Shown: piece after piece, positions 39,396 through 47,069 of the stretch
How the letters are laid out: each line of letters begins with the position of its first letter
Numbering within the stretch: position 1 is the first letter of the stretch
Program-made: the position numbers and the translations under genes
The notes under the pieces: generated by a model
Seen by the model: the letters and a program-made list of their open reading frames with translations, nothing else
What the model was told of the DNA's origin: nothing
The model's database searches: none
Origin: Paenibacillus sp. Root444D2
Lineage (GTDB): Bacteria; Bacillota; Bacilli; Paenibacillales; NBRC-103111
DNA: 47,069 bases
Assembly: GCF_001426375.1 (NCBI RefSeq)
Contig: NZ_LMEO01000052.1
Span: forward strand, 265,834-312,902
Direction: 5' to 3'

Positions 39396-40114
39396 GATGG
39401 CTCCCTACCCTCAAATTTATAGCCAATACCCCATACGGTCTTAATGTATCGAGGCTGAGAGGGATTGGGCTCAATCTTCTCTCTCAGCCTGCGAATGTGG
39501 ACAGTGACCGTTGTTGTATCGCCATAATAGTCAATATCCCACACTTTACTTAACAGCTGATTGCGTGAAAATACTTGCTCCGGATGCCCTGCAAACAGGT
39601 GCAGCAGTTCAAATTCCTTGACGGTCAGCTCGATTTCCTTCCCGTTGACCCGAACACTCCGGTGCAGAACATTGAGCTCTAGCCCCGGAAACTTCATGAT
39701 ATGCGCAGGTGGCACAGCGCCTGCACGGTTAGCCCCTTCCGCTTGGCCGCGCTGCTGCCTCCGCAAAATCGCTTTCGCTCGCAGCACCAGCTCTCGCGGC
39801 GAGAAAGGCTTCGTCAAGTAGTCGTCTGCGCCCATCGTTAAGCCCATGAGGCGATCCATTTCATCGCCTAGAGCCGTCAACATGATGATGGGCACGTCCT
39901 GCTCGTTTCGAATTTCTTCGCACACTTGCCAACCGTTTTTGCCCGGCATCATGAGGTCAAGAACAATCAACTGCGGGTTGTGCAGTCTCCATAAGCGGAT
40001 GGCTTCGTCGCCACTCACCGCCGAGATAACCTGGTAACCCTCCCGCTGCAAATAGACGGTGCACACATCAATAATATTCGTTTCATCATCCACCACGAGA
40101 ACCAGTGAACCCAT
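39392..40114 (-). CDS. OmpR/PhoB family response regulator
   Basis: The 240-residue regulator has a receiver (VVDDETNIID, phospho-acceptor Asp53 in LIVLDLMMPGKNG, Lys near 104 in YLTKPFSPREL). A winged-helix DNA-binding domain follows (about 142-235, ELTVKEFELLHLF and VTVHIRRLREKIE). The open frame continues to 40135, but the ATG at 40114 has AGGAGG 8 nt upstream. It is translationally coupled to the kinase. Confidence 0.94.
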   Translation of the reverse strand: MGSLVLVVDDETNIIDVCTVYLQREGYQVISAVSGDEAIRLWRLHNPQLIVLDLMMPGKNGWQVCEEIRNEQDVPIIMLTALGDEMDRLMGLTMGADDYLTKPFSPRELVLRAKAILRRQQRGQAEGANRAGAVPPAHIMKFPGLELNVLHRSVRVNGKEIELTVKEFELLHLFAGHPEQVFSRNQLLSKVWDIDYYGDTTTVTVHIRRLREKIEPNPSQPRYIKTVWGIGYKFEGREPS

Positions 40115-40195
40115 ACGGCATACCTCCTCAAGCATTCATTCTATTATACCGCAGAGCCATGAAATGAAGCTTACGTATGTATTACAAAAGTATAA

Positions 40196-40220
40196 AAGCT
40201 CCCTAGATTGCGGGGAGCTT
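40196..40220 (-). terminator. terminator after the MFS transporter gene
   Basis: AAGCTCCC (40197-40203 region) pairs with GGGGAGCTT (40212-40220). The minus-strand 3' flank is TTATACTTTTG. Confidence 0.7.
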
Positions 40221-40227
40221 CATTCCT

Positions 40228-41463
40228 TTAGGTTTGCAAAGCAGCCTCAATAATAGGCTCCTCTTTTTTGTGATTAAGACTTCGAATATATCGCGACTGA
40301 GCAATACCGGCTAGCAGTATGATCACAGCTAAGACGGCGAACATCATCTTCCCGCCATAGTGACTGAATAGCAAGCCTCCTAGAATAGGCCCAATCGCGC
40401 GCGATAGCTGCCAATTCATACCGAACACAGAGAAATACCAACCTCTATGCTCCTCAGGTGCAATGACGGAGATCACCTTCTGAATATGAGGACCGTTTAA
40501 CATTTCACCAATGGTAAATAAAAATTCAACAAAAAGTAGTATCGCAAAGATAGGTACAAATCCATAACCAACTGACACAATGGCAAACAACAGATAGGAT
40601 GCAGCAACTACCATATAAGCGGAAATGTGCTCAGTTCGCTTAGCAATCCATAATTGCAGCGCAATAACGATACAACCGTTGAAGGTAATGATCGTAGCAA
40701 AAACTGTCTTGTAATTCTCAAATTGCTGCTGCAAATGCAGCGGAAACGTAGATTCAACTTGTGCATACAACAGAGATACCGGCATGGCTAGAAGTGTTAT
40801 CCAAAGGAGCTGCTTATGATCCCGCCATCTGATTTTCGGCTTTGTCTTAGACAATTCCTGCTCCGCAGCGCTCTTTACAGGCATTGTCTCTGGAACCTTC
40901 CAGACGACCAACCCTGCGTATGCAAGAAGAGCTATCGAGCAAGTTAGGAAAATAATTGTCGGATTCCAGGTGAAAAGAAGCAGCCCAAGGAGCGGTCCGA
41001 ATGCTGAACCCATATTTAAGGCCGTATGCAGCAAAGCAAACACTTCAGCGCGCTTCTCCTGCGGGACAACATCCGTAATCTGTGCATTAGCAGCAGGTCC
41101 AAACATAGCATGACCAATGCCGTTAATGATCGAAATGACAGCAAATTCCCAAACGTGACTAGCAAACATATAACCGCCAATGGCGAAAGCTTGGATAATT
41201 AGCGCAGACAGTATCATAGGCTTCCGTCCATAACGATCGCTCAAGCTGCCTGCATACAAATTCACGAAAATTCCGCATAACGGCTGTAATCCGACAATCA
41301 ACATAGATAAGAAAATAGAACCATCCAACTTGTCATACAAATAAAAAACCAAATAGGGTCTCATCATAAATCCAGCTAATGAAGTTAGAATCGTCCCAAC
41401 GACTCGAACCCATATCGCCGTATCATACTTGCTAATCAGTGAAAACAAAGGAATCCTGTGCAT
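40228..41463 (-). CDS. major facilitator superfamily transporter (MDR-type exporter)
   Basis: The 411-residue protein has about twelve hydrophobic segments in two halves. The MFS signature GSLSDRYGRKPMIL sits between segments 2 and 3 (about 73-86), and there is a long cytoplasmic loop around 187-218. It resembles the YttB/MdtG-like drug exporters of Bacillales. AGGAGG lies before the ATG at 41463. The substrate is unknown. It is upstream of the two-component operon with its own terminator. Confidence 0.9.
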   Translation of the reverse strand: MHRIPLFSLISKYDTAIWVRVVGTILTSLAGFMMRPYLVFYLYDKLDGSIFLSMLIVGLQPLCGIFVNLYAGSLSDRYGRKPMILSALIIQAFAIGGYMFASHVWEFAVISIINGIGHAMFGPAANAQITDVVPQEKRAEVFALLHTALNMGSAFGPLLGLLLFTWNPTIIFLTCSIALLAYAGLVVWKVPETMPVKSAAEQELSKTKPKIRWRDHKQLLWITLLAMPVSLLYAQVESTFPLHLQQQFENYKTVFATIITFNGCIVIALQLWIAKRTEHISAYMVVAASYLLFAIVSVGYGFVPIFAILLFVEFLFTIGEMLNGPHIQKVISVIAPEEHRGWYFSVFGMNWQLSRAIGPILGGLLFSHYGGKMMFAVLAVIILLAGIAQSRYIRSLNHKKEEPIIEAALQT

Positions 41464-41516
41464 ACAACCTCCTAGATGTTATTGGTCTTCTCAGTTTAGA
41501 GGTATTTGGACAAAAG

Positions 41517-41554
41517 AAAAAGGTAAAATCTCGTTATAACGGATTTCACCTTTT
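41517..41554. terminator. bidirectional terminator
   Basis: AAAAGGTAAAATC (41518-41530) pairs with GGATTTCACCTTTT (41541-41554) around TCGTTATAAC. It lies between the HTH gene's stop and the MFS gene's promoter region. Confidence 0.75.
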
Positions 41555-41574
41555 ATGAATAATTACCTATATAG

Positions 41575-41958
41575 TTATCCGCCAATACGAATTTTGCGGT
41601 ATGTATCGATAAATGAGAGGACATCTACTCTTTTCCCCCTCTTTTTCGCGACTCTGGCCATTTTCACGAGTGTTGTCCAGAATTCATCTAGAACAGGAGA
41701 TTCGAATTCATTTTCTTTGGGTGCTTGTGTAAGGTTATGTTTATTTTTATAGGTCGTGCCCTCATCAGAAATGAGATACTGAATTTGACTTTTTTTCCAT
41801 TGCTCCCCGGTTACATAACTTACTCCAATTTCGCGCATTTTTTTGCGTACAGAAGTTACAGGACGAGATAATTCTCTGGCAATTACAACTGGAGGACACT
41901 CAGAGGAAAGGCGAATCAACTTGTCCAATTCCTGTGTGGACCAAGGCTTTTTAGTCAT
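41575..41958 (-). CDS. small SANT/Myb-like helix-turn-helix protein
   Basis: The 127-residue protein starts with a three-helix HTH: WSTQELDKLIRLSSECPPVVIARELSRPVTSVRKKMREIG (6-45, cut here into its parts by the conserved W6, the PP turn and the recognition helix SVRKKMRE). This is the pattern seen in Myb/SANT-like and GcrA-like bacterial DNA-binding modules. A linker and a helical, basic C-terminus (KMARVAKKRGKRVDVLSFIDTYRKIR) follow. I do not know a named family. A GTGGGG precedes the ATG. It is monocistronic and divergent from the hydrolase gene. Confidence 0.75.
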   Translation of the reverse strand: MTKKPWSTQELDKLIRLSSECPPVVIARELSRPVTSVRKKMREIGVSYVTGEQWKKSQIQYLISDEGTTYKNKHNLTQAPKENEFESPVLDEFWTTLVKMARVAKKRGKRVDVLSFIDTYRKIRIGG

Positions 41959-42195
41959 ATGAATAACCCCACTTCGATAAAATGAATGTTTCGTTCTGCC
42001 TGTTAATGGTTACTAACTAAAGGTATAATAAGAGAATACCAACGAAATGTTAAAGAAGTATGAGTTAACCATAATGAAAGTATGAAGACATAACTATTTC
42101 GATAATTTTCCCTATTTTATGCCCATAGCACTATGATCGGGTAACAAATTAGGACTTTATGTGTGGTAAATTTATCTAATGGAGAGTGAAGAACT

Positions 42196-42990
42196 ATGAA
42201 ACATCATATTAACGGAGCCGAACAGTTCGTCGAAGAAAAAGGGCTTGGAGCACCTGTTATTTTACTGCACGGCTTTCCATTGGATCATCGCATGTGGCAA
42301 TCGCAGATAGACGAGTTGTCAGCGAACTATCGTGTCATTACACCTGATTTACGCGGCATGGGGCAATCTGATGTGCCCGTATCTAATATTTCCATAAACC
42401 AATATGCCGATGACATTATAACTTTAATGGATAAAATGGGCATAGAAAAAGCCGCACTTGGCGGCTTCTCCATGGGTGGTTATGTGGCGTTTGCACTTCT
42501 ACGCAAAGCTCCAAAACGGTTCACAGGTCTTATATTGGCCAATACTCGTCCTGAAGCAGATGAACAAGAGGCTCGTAAGAATCGTTTAAACATGGCAGTC
42601 TCTCTCTATGAAAAAGGCTCCGTAGTGGCAAGAGACGCTATGCTGCCTAAACTTATTACAGAACCTTCAAAGGAAGCGCATCCTAAGCTCGTCGATACCT
42701 TGAGCATGGTAATGGAATCGATGCCTGCAGAGGGACTTGTCCATGCTTGTCTTGCGATGGCATTCCGTGAAGACTCTGTAGACTTGCTTAGCTCTATTTC
42801 GGTGCCAACGCTCGTCATTGCTGGCGAACAAGACCCTATCGCGCCTCCGGATGTCATGAAGAAAATGGCCGACCAAATTACAGGTGCCAGCTATCATGTC
42901 ATACCAGCTGCCTCACATTTGACGCCGATGGAAAAGCCGGAAGCTTTCAATGCGCTGCTGATTGATTTTCTGAAGGGCATTAAAGCCTAA
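42196..42990 (+). CDS. alpha/beta hydrolase
   Basis: The 264-residue enzyme has the alpha/beta-hydrolase fold. The oxyanion loop is LLHGFPLDHRMW (23-34). The nucleophile is the Ser of GGFSMGGY (near 91), the acid the Asp of GEQDPIAPP (near 215), and the general base the His of AASHLTPMEKP (near 241). It resembles non-heme haloperoxidase or 3-oxoadipate enol-lactonase-like esterases, but no pathway genes adjoin, so the substrate is open. GGAGAG lies before the ATG. Its 3' end overlaps the convergent ROK gene by 11 bp. Confidence 0.92.
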   Translation: MKHHINGAEQFVEEKGLGAPVILLHGFPLDHRMWQSQIDELSANYRVITPDLRGMGQSDVPVSNISINQYADDIITLMDKMGIEKAALGGFSMGGYVAFALLRKAPKRFTGLILANTRPEADEQEARKNRLNMAVSLYEKGSVVARDAMLPKLITEPSKEAHPKLVDTLSMVMESMPAEGLVHACLAMAFREDSVDLLSSISVPTLVIAGEQDPIAPPDVMKKMADQITGASYHVIPAASHLTPMEKPEAFNALLIDFLKGIKA

Positions 42991-44209
42991 CCAACTGGTC
43001 CATGACCATCACAGCTGCACCAATCGCTAGAGCTTCCTCACCAAGCTGCCCTTTGCTGAAGACAACCTGATAGGCGGGGTAGTAGTACGTTTTCCGAATC
43101 GCTACCTGTGTAGCGGTTTGGAAAAATAACTCCCCTCCCGCAATTAACGGCCCCCCTAAGATTACCTTCTCGGGATGTAAAATATTGAGCAAGTTAGCTA
43201 GTCCAATACCAAAATAGGTAGCAGCTTCCGTGATGATCTCCACAACTAGGGGATCATTTTTTTTGAGCGCCTCCATAACATGCAGATACGTGACATGCTC
43301 GGGGTCATCAACCAAATGGGACAAAATCGTGGATCGACCCTTCTTTAATGCAGATCGAGCCGCTTTCTCGATGGCATATAAAGAAGCATATGACTCCAAT
43401 GCTCCGTAATTGCCTGACGTATTACGATGGGGAACACCATCCGTTTGAATAATCATTTGACCCACAGAGCCTTCCATATCGACGGCACCATAAATAACCT
43501 TTCCTTCCGACACCATGGAGGAACGTAAGCCAATTCCAGCATGAATATATAGCAGATGCTTAAAGCTCTGCGTACGTTGATGCCATGATTCCGCTAGGAT
43601 GGCCGTGTTAGCTCCATTATCCAGCAATGCGGGAATACCTAATTCTTCCGTTAACTGCCTGCAAATCTCAACATTTCTCCATCCTTTTGCTGGAAAATAA
43701 GACGGCTCTAAGATGGTTCCTGACAAGCGATCCACAGGACCAACCGCACCAATCCCTATTCCCAGCACCGATGAAGGATTTATGTTGTGTTTGGATAACA
43801 TCTTTTGTACTTCGTCCACGATTAGACGAATCAACACATCCGGCGTCATCTCAGCCGTCATCGTCCAACTCCGTGTATCCATTTTCTTCATTCCCAGATC
43901 GACAAGGACAAGCTTGGATAACGTTCTGGATATTTCCAAACCAAATACATAAGCATAGGCCGGATTCTTTTCATACAGAATCGGCCTACGCCCTCCTGTT
44001 GAAGCACCGAAACCAGATTCAAGGATAAGCCCTTGAACCGTCAGTTCCTCCAAAAGCCGCGTCAACGTAGATACCGTCATCCCGCTTTGCTCTAACAACT
44101 CCGTTTTGGAAACCGTTGTTTGACGACAAATTCGCTCATAGATTTCTTTCGCCTTACGATTCGGAATTCGTTCCGTTATGACATCTACATTCAAAGAAGC
44201 AGCCCCCAA
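42980..44209 (-). CDS. ROK family transcriptional regulator lacking the zinc-site cysteines
   Basis: The 409-residue protein has an N-terminal MarR-like winged helix (about 18-75, VSKTELLEQSGMTVSTLTRLLEEL) and a C-terminal ROK sugar-kinase-like domain (about 88-405, with GIGIGAVGPVDR and ILGGPL). The region that normally holds the CxCGxxGCxE zinc motif reads HRNTSGNYGALES, with no Cys. The catalytic-type segment is LLDNGANTAILAE. So it is probably a sugar-responsive repressor with an altered metal site. The start is uncertain: TTG at 44209, or TTG at 44194, which has GGGGG at a better distance. The target is unknown; no sugar genes adjoin. Confidence 0.9.
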   Translation of the reverse strand: MGAASLNVDVITERIPNRKAKEIYERICRQTTVSKTELLEQSGMTVSTLTRLLEELTVQGLILESGFGASTGGRRPILYEKNPAYAYVFGLEISRTLSKLVLVDLGMKKMDTRSWTMTAEMTPDVLIRLIVDEVQKMLSKHNINPSSVLGIGIGAVGPVDRLSGTILEPSYFPAKGWRNVEICRQLTEELGIPALLDNGANTAILAESWHQRTQSFKHLLYIHAGIGLRSSMVSEGKVIYGAVDMEGSVGQMIIQTDGVPHRNTSGNYGALESYASLYAIEKAARSALKKGRSTILSHLVDDPEHVTYLHVMEALKKNDPLVVEIITEAATYFGIGLANLLNILHPEKVILGGPLIAGGELFFQTATQVAIRKTYYYPAYQVVFSKGQLGEEALAIGAAVMVMDQLVRL

Positions 44210-44267
44210 TGATAATCTTTCTCATATATTTCGCCATTGGAAAGCCAAAATCCTTCCTTGTCTTCCC

Positions 44268-45038
44268 TTATTCCTTTGATCCAATCATGAGGGTATAGCC
44301 CATATAGGGATGATATTTATTGACAAGCTCATCGTATTTTGCAGTAATTTGCCAAATCCGCGGATCCATAAAAGATTGCTTATCAGACAAGTGAACAGGA
44401 TCTGGATGTTGAACTTGATCTTCGAACATCGTAAGCGGGAATGGATGTATCCCTGAGAAGTCCACGGGGCTAAACCTGCCCTTTTCTAACAGCTCCCGCC
44501 ATTCATCCATACTATATATTTTACTTACCCCATAGAAGCTGCATAGCGCCCGTTGAACTCCCGGTGACATCTGTTTGATTCGGATGACTTCTCGATCATA
44601 GAGCTTGCCTTCGGATTTAAGCACCCTATAATACTCGGATACTGCTTTCTGAGCATCTGCAAAATTCGTCACTGACTCCACCATCACGACATCAAAAGTA
44701 TGATCTTCAAAGGGTAACTGGCATACATCCCCAACCATGAATTTCACCTGTACCCCCTGCTTCTCAGCTCTTATGATCGCTTTCGCAATCATTTCCGGAC
44801 GAATATCGACCGCTGTTACTTCGCATCCTTGCTCGGCCAGGAAACATGCCGTTCTTCCAGTTCCGCAGCCAACCTCTAGCACGCGCTTCCCTTTCTCAAT
44901 GGGATACTTTTTCAATTGCTCAATCGTTTCTCCAAAACCCCCGGGATGCGCATTGCCCACTCCTAATTTGGCTAACATATCTAAGTACTCGATAGCACTT
45001 ACACCTCCACAATGGCATACAATTCTCTTTTCTACCAT
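44268..45038 (-). CDS. class I SAM-dependent methyltransferase
   Basis: The methyltransferase is about 256 residues with motif I VLEVGCGTGRTACFL (about 53-67), motif II around AVDIRPEMIA, and motif IV VMVESVTNFAD (about 118-128). It belongs to the UbiE/Methyltransf_11 type, with an N-terminal CHCGGVSAIEYL segment. The open frame extends to 45119, with a second ATG at 45077, but only the ATG at 45038 has a plausible site (GAGGCGG, 11 nt). Earlier starts would add up to 27 residues. The substrate is unknown. It is downstream of and convergent with nothing; the rRNA/tRNA terminator is 260 bp upstream. Confidence 0.85.
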   Translation of the reverse strand: MVEKRIVCHCGGVSAIEYLDMLAKLGVGNAHPGGFGETIEQLKKYPIEKGKRVLEVGCGTGRTACFLAEQGCEVTAVDIRPEMIAKAIIRAEKQGVQVKFMVGDVCQLPFEDHTFDVVMVESVTNFADAQKAVSEYYRVLKSEGKLYDREVIRIKQMSPGVQRALCSFYGVSKIYSMDEWRELLEKGRFSPVDFSGIHPFPLTMFEDQVQHPDPVHLSDKQSFMDPRIWQITAKYDELVNKYHPYMGYTLMIGSKE

Positions 45039-45300
45039 ATGGAGGGCTGCCGCCTCTTGTTCAGATTCTTGAGCCATTTTTGGAAAAAGAGGCGCTCGCC
45101 TAAAGGCGCATGTTTTCAACTTCTTTTAGGCTATTCTTCCTCTGCTGTTGTTCTCGTATTATTCATTTTACTCGAACTATCACTTTTTTTCGAAATTCTC
45201 ATTTTTCCGCAGAGCTAGAATTCATCCAGCTGTTTGTTTTCACCAATAGTCTTGTCTAACAAAGCTGTTTTCATTTTGATATTTAGGCTAGGAAGTAAAA

Positions 45301-45344
45301 TAGAAAAAGCTCATGAAATCATTAGATTTCATGAGCTTTTTCTA
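45301..45344 (-). terminator. terminator of the rRNA-tRNA operon
   Basis: A perfect 20-bp stem (45301-45320 with 45325-45344) has a 4-nt ATTA loop and ends in five T on the minus strand. It is 7 bp past the last tRNA. Confidence 0.92.
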
Positions 45345-45351
45345 TTCGTTA

Positions 45352-45430
45352 TACCGGCAAGAGGACTCGAACCTCCACCCTTTCGGACTCGATTTTGAGT
45401 CGAGCGCGTCTGCCATTCCGCCATGCCGGC
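45352..45430 (-). tRNA. tRNA-Leu(CAA)
   Basis: Anticodon arm CTCGA-CTCAAAA-TCGAG gives anticodon CAA. The T loop is TTCGAGT. The variable arm is short for leucine tRNA. The 3' CCA is not encoded. It is the last of 16 tRNAs. Confidence 0.93.
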
Positions 45431-45450
45431 ATATGAACTTGTAAAGATAA

Positions 45451-45539
45451 TGGTGCCGAAGACCAGACTTGAACTGGTACGGTAGTCACCTACCGCAGGA
45501 TTTTAAGTCCTGTGCGTCTGCCGATTCCGCCACTCCGGC
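45451..45539 (-). tRNA. tRNA-Leu(TAA)
   Basis: Anticodon arm CAGGA-CTTAAAA-TCCTG. It has a long class II variable arm (GCGGTAGGTGACTACCGT). CCA is encoded. Confidence 0.96.
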
Positions 45540-45548
45540 TAATAAATG

Positions 45549-45622
45549 TGGAGGCGCCACCCAGATTCGAACTGGGGGTAAAGCTTTTGCAGAGCTCTGC
45601 CTTACCACTTGGCTATGGCGCC
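45549..45622 (-). tRNA. tRNA-Cys(GCA)
   Basis: Anticodon loop CTGCAAA. The acceptor GGCGCCA pairs with TGGCGCC. CCA is encoded. Confidence 0.96.
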
Positions 45623-45632
45623 TTAGTAATAA

Positions 45633-45707
45633 TGGAGCGGAAGACGGGGATCGAACCCGCGACCCTCGCCTTGGCAAGGCGATGCTCTACCGCTGAGCCA
45701 CTTCCGC
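45633..45707 (-). tRNA. tRNA-Gly(GCC)
   Basis: Anticodon arm TCGCC-TTGCCAA-GGCGA. The acceptor GCGGAAG pairs with CTTCCGC. CCA is encoded. Confidence 0.97.
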
Positions 45708-45715
45708 ATATAAAA

Positions 45716-45787
45716 CTGGGGATCAAGGATTTGAACCTTGGCATGACGGAGTCAAAGTCCGTTGCCTTACCGCTTGGCTAATCCCCA
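45716..45787 (-). tRNA. tRNA-Gln(TTG)
   Basis: Anticodon arm ACGGA-CTTTGAC-TCCGT. The discriminator base is G and CCA is not encoded. Confidence 0.96.
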
Positions 45788-45809
45788 TTATGTTACTTGG
45801 GTAATAATG

Positions 45810-45883
45810 GGCGGACGACGGGACTTGAACCCGCGAATGCTGGATCCACAAACCAGTGCGTTAACCCCTTCGCCACGACCGCC
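45810..45883 (-). tRNA. tRNA-His(GTG)
   Basis: Anticodon loop TTGTGGA. The genome-encoded extra G(-1) opposite C73 is present. The acceptor stem has one T-T mismatch (position 5 with 68). CCA is only partly present (CAT). Confidence 0.93.
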
Positions 45884-45907
45884 ACAATATTAAGTTTCTT
45901 ACTTTTT

Positions 45908-45981
45908 TGGCAGGGGCAGCAGGAATTGAACCCACACCAAAGGTTTTGGAGACCTTTGTTCTACCCTTAAACTATGCCCCT
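45908..45981 (-). tRNA. tRNA-Trp(CCA)
   Basis: Anticodon loop CTCCAAA. The acceptor AGGGGCA pairs with TGCCCCT, the discriminator is G and CCA is encoded. Confidence 0.96.
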
Positions 45982-45993
45982 AGAAAAAGTAAA

Positions 45994-46075
45994 TGGAGGC
46001 TGATGGATTCGAACCACCGAACTCGAAGAGAGCAGATTTACAGTCTGCCGTGTTTAGCCACTTCACTAAGCCTCC
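45994..46075 (-). tRNA. tRNA-Tyr(GTA)
   Basis: Anticodon arm GCAGA-CTGTAAA-TCTGC with a class II variable arm. CCA is not encoded. Confidence 0.96.
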
Positions 46076-46084
46076 ACAAAGCAA

Positions 46085-46160
<76 letters not shown>

Positions 46161-46177
46161 TTATTCATTTAGAAAAA

Positions 46178-46253
<76 letters not shown>

Positions 46254-46273
46254 TTACTTGATTCGGAAAAAAA

Positions 46274-46350
46274 TGGCGGAGCTGACGGGATTCGAACCCG
46301 CGGTCTCCTGCGTGACAGGCAGGCATGTTAGGCCACTACACCACAGCTCC
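46274..46350 (-). tRNA. tRNA-Asp(GTC)
   Basis: Anticodon arm CCTGC-CTGTCAC-GCAGG. The discriminator is G and CCA is encoded. Confidence 0.97.
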
Positions 46351-46380
46351 ATGCTAAGTACAATATCTTCGGCTAAGAAG

Positions 46381-46459
<79 letters not shown>

Positions 46460-46512
46460 TCATTAATCATATATGATGAATCCGAGCAAAGCAAGTCTTG
46501 CTTAAGAAATCA

Positions 46513-46588
46513 TGGTGGAGGCTGACGGGATCGAACCGCCGACCCTCTGCTTGTAAGGCAGATGCTCTCCCAGCTGAGCTAAGCCTCC
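46513..46588 (-). tRNA. tRNA-Val(TAC)
   Basis: Anticodon arm TCTGC-CTTACAA-GCAGA. The acceptor GGAGGCT pairs with AGCCTCC. CCA is encoded. Confidence 0.97.
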
Positions 46589-46610
46589 ATGGGATAAAAC
46601 TAAAAATTTA

Positions 46611-46685
46611 TGGTGACCCGTAGGGGACTCGAACCCCTGTTACCTCCGTGAAAGGGAGGTGTCTTAACCACTTGACCAACGGGCC
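46611..46685 (-). tRNA. tRNA-Glu(TTC)
   Basis: Anticodon arm CCTCC-CTTTCAC-GGAGG. The acceptor is GGCCCGT with one G-T pair. CCA is encoded. Confidence 0.97.
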
Positions 46686-46700
46686 TTACTAGAAAGATAG

Positions 46701-46792
46701 TGGCGGAGAGAGAGGGATTCGAACCCTCGAGACGCTTGTGACGCCTACACGATTTCCAATCGTGCTCCTTAGGCCAGCTCGGACACCTCTCC
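46701..46792 (-). tRNA. tRNA-Ser(GGA)
   Basis: Anticodon arm CACGA-TTGGAAA-TCGTG. It has a long class II variable arm, G73, and CCA is encoded. Confidence 0.97.
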
Positions 46793-46795
46793 ATA

Positions 46796-46871
46796 TGGCT
46801 CCCCGAACAGGACTCGAACCTGTGACAACTCGATTAACAGTCGAGTGCTCTACCAACTGAGCTATCAGGGA
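46796..46871 (-). tRNA. tRNA-Asn(GTT)
   Basis: Anticodon arm CTCGA-CTGTTAA-TCGAG. The acceptor TCCCTGA pairs with TCGGGGA with one T-G pair. CCA is encoded. It is the first tRNA after 23S rRNA. Confidence 0.97.
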
Positions 46872-47000
46872 ATAGAAACAATACTTCATTCAAGGATTTA
46901 TTCCTTGAAAACTAGATACGAAACTTGCGTAAAGTTAGATTGCTTAGATTTTCTGGGCGAATCTGAGAGACTTTGACTTTCGTCAAAGATCCCTATATTA
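46872..47000 (-). other. rRNA-tRNA spacer without a 5S gene
   Basis: The 129-bp spacer holds CTTTGAC-TTTC-GTCAAAG (46971-46988), probably part of 23S 3' processing. It also holds an ATCTAGTTTTCAAGGA motif (minus strand) typical of Bacillales rRNA spacers. No 5S rRNA sequence fits in it. Confidence 0.8.
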
Positions 47001-47069
47001 GGTTAAGCCCTCGACCGATTAGTATTCGTCAGCTGCATGCATTGCTGCACTTCCACCTCGAACCTATCA
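47001..47069 (-). rRNA. 23S ribosomal RNA, 3' end (partial)
   Basis: On the minus strand the last 69 nt read as the universal 23S 3' terminus, including GCAGCTGACGAATACTAATC and ending CGAGGGCTTAACC. The gene runs off the right edge. Confidence 0.95.

Noticed and set aside
46872..47000. A 5S rRNA gene expected after 23S
   Set aside because: The spacer is 129 bp and contains none of the conserved 5S blocks on either strand.

Overview
The window looks like a chromosomal segment of a spore-forming Bacillota, most likely Paenibacillus or a close relative. The reasons are AraC-regulated glycoside hydrolases, a lia-type envelope-stress locus, YheC/YheD- and CotSA-like spore-coat genes, proteins with copper-amine-oxidase-type stalk domains, strong AGGAGG-type ribosome binding sites, and a 16-tRNA cluster in the same order as the Bacillus subtilis trnD cluster. 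This placement is inference; no 16S rRNA is in the window.

Layout. 1-525: 113-bp tandem repeats. 842-5235: a GH30-GH42 glycosidase operon on the minus strand, divergent from an AraC regulator, then an AraC gene remnant. 5910-10328: a sugar-type operon (LacI regulator, two Gfo/Idh/MocA dehydrogenases, one ThuA-like protein) with a palindromic operator. 10530-13815: a GGDEF-EAL protein convergent with a glycosyltransferase / YheC-like ATP-grasp pair. 13967-18549: prfC, a metallophosphoesterase and zwf. 18741-20492: two orphan small proteins (one Sm-like, one resembling part of FliD) around a GNAT acetyltransferase. 21018-25183: signal peptidase I and a complete lia-type locus (LiaI-like, PspA/LiaH-like, LiaF, LiaS, LiaR), divergent from a 3D-domain wall protein behind a ydaO/yuaA-type c-di-AMP riboswitch. 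26436-31650: small redox and acetyltransferase genes mixed with decayed genes (trxB with an in-frame stop, a CGNR-type regulator remnant, an anti-sigma-factor remnant). 31881-36962: a molybdenum-cofactor cluster (moeA, moaA, mobA, MOSC protein, and a membrane cytochrome fused to a sulfite-oxidase-type Moco domain). 37130-45038: a Met-rich stalk protein, an OmpR-type two-component system, an MFS exporter, an HTH protein, an alpha/beta hydrolase, a ROK regulator and a methyltransferase. 45301-47069: the 3' end of an rRNA operon, with the 3' end of 23S rRNA followed directly by 16 tRNAs and a strong terminator.

The most interesting unexplained structure lies in the non-coding DNA. Four separate intergenic loci (1-525, 6014-6169, 20636-20818, 37862-38044) carry 'ladders' of short palindromes spaced at about 52 and about 62 bp. 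The palindrome sequence differs between loci, but the spacing is kept, and parts of the spacers (a TTTAGG / CCTAAA core) are shared. Two of these ladders are inverted copies of each other 17 kb apart. A further 22-nt repeat (38170-38271) and two roughly 160-bp hairpin-rich segments (15590-15755, 27505-27660) add to the picture. No CRISPR array, prophage or intact insertion sequence was seen.
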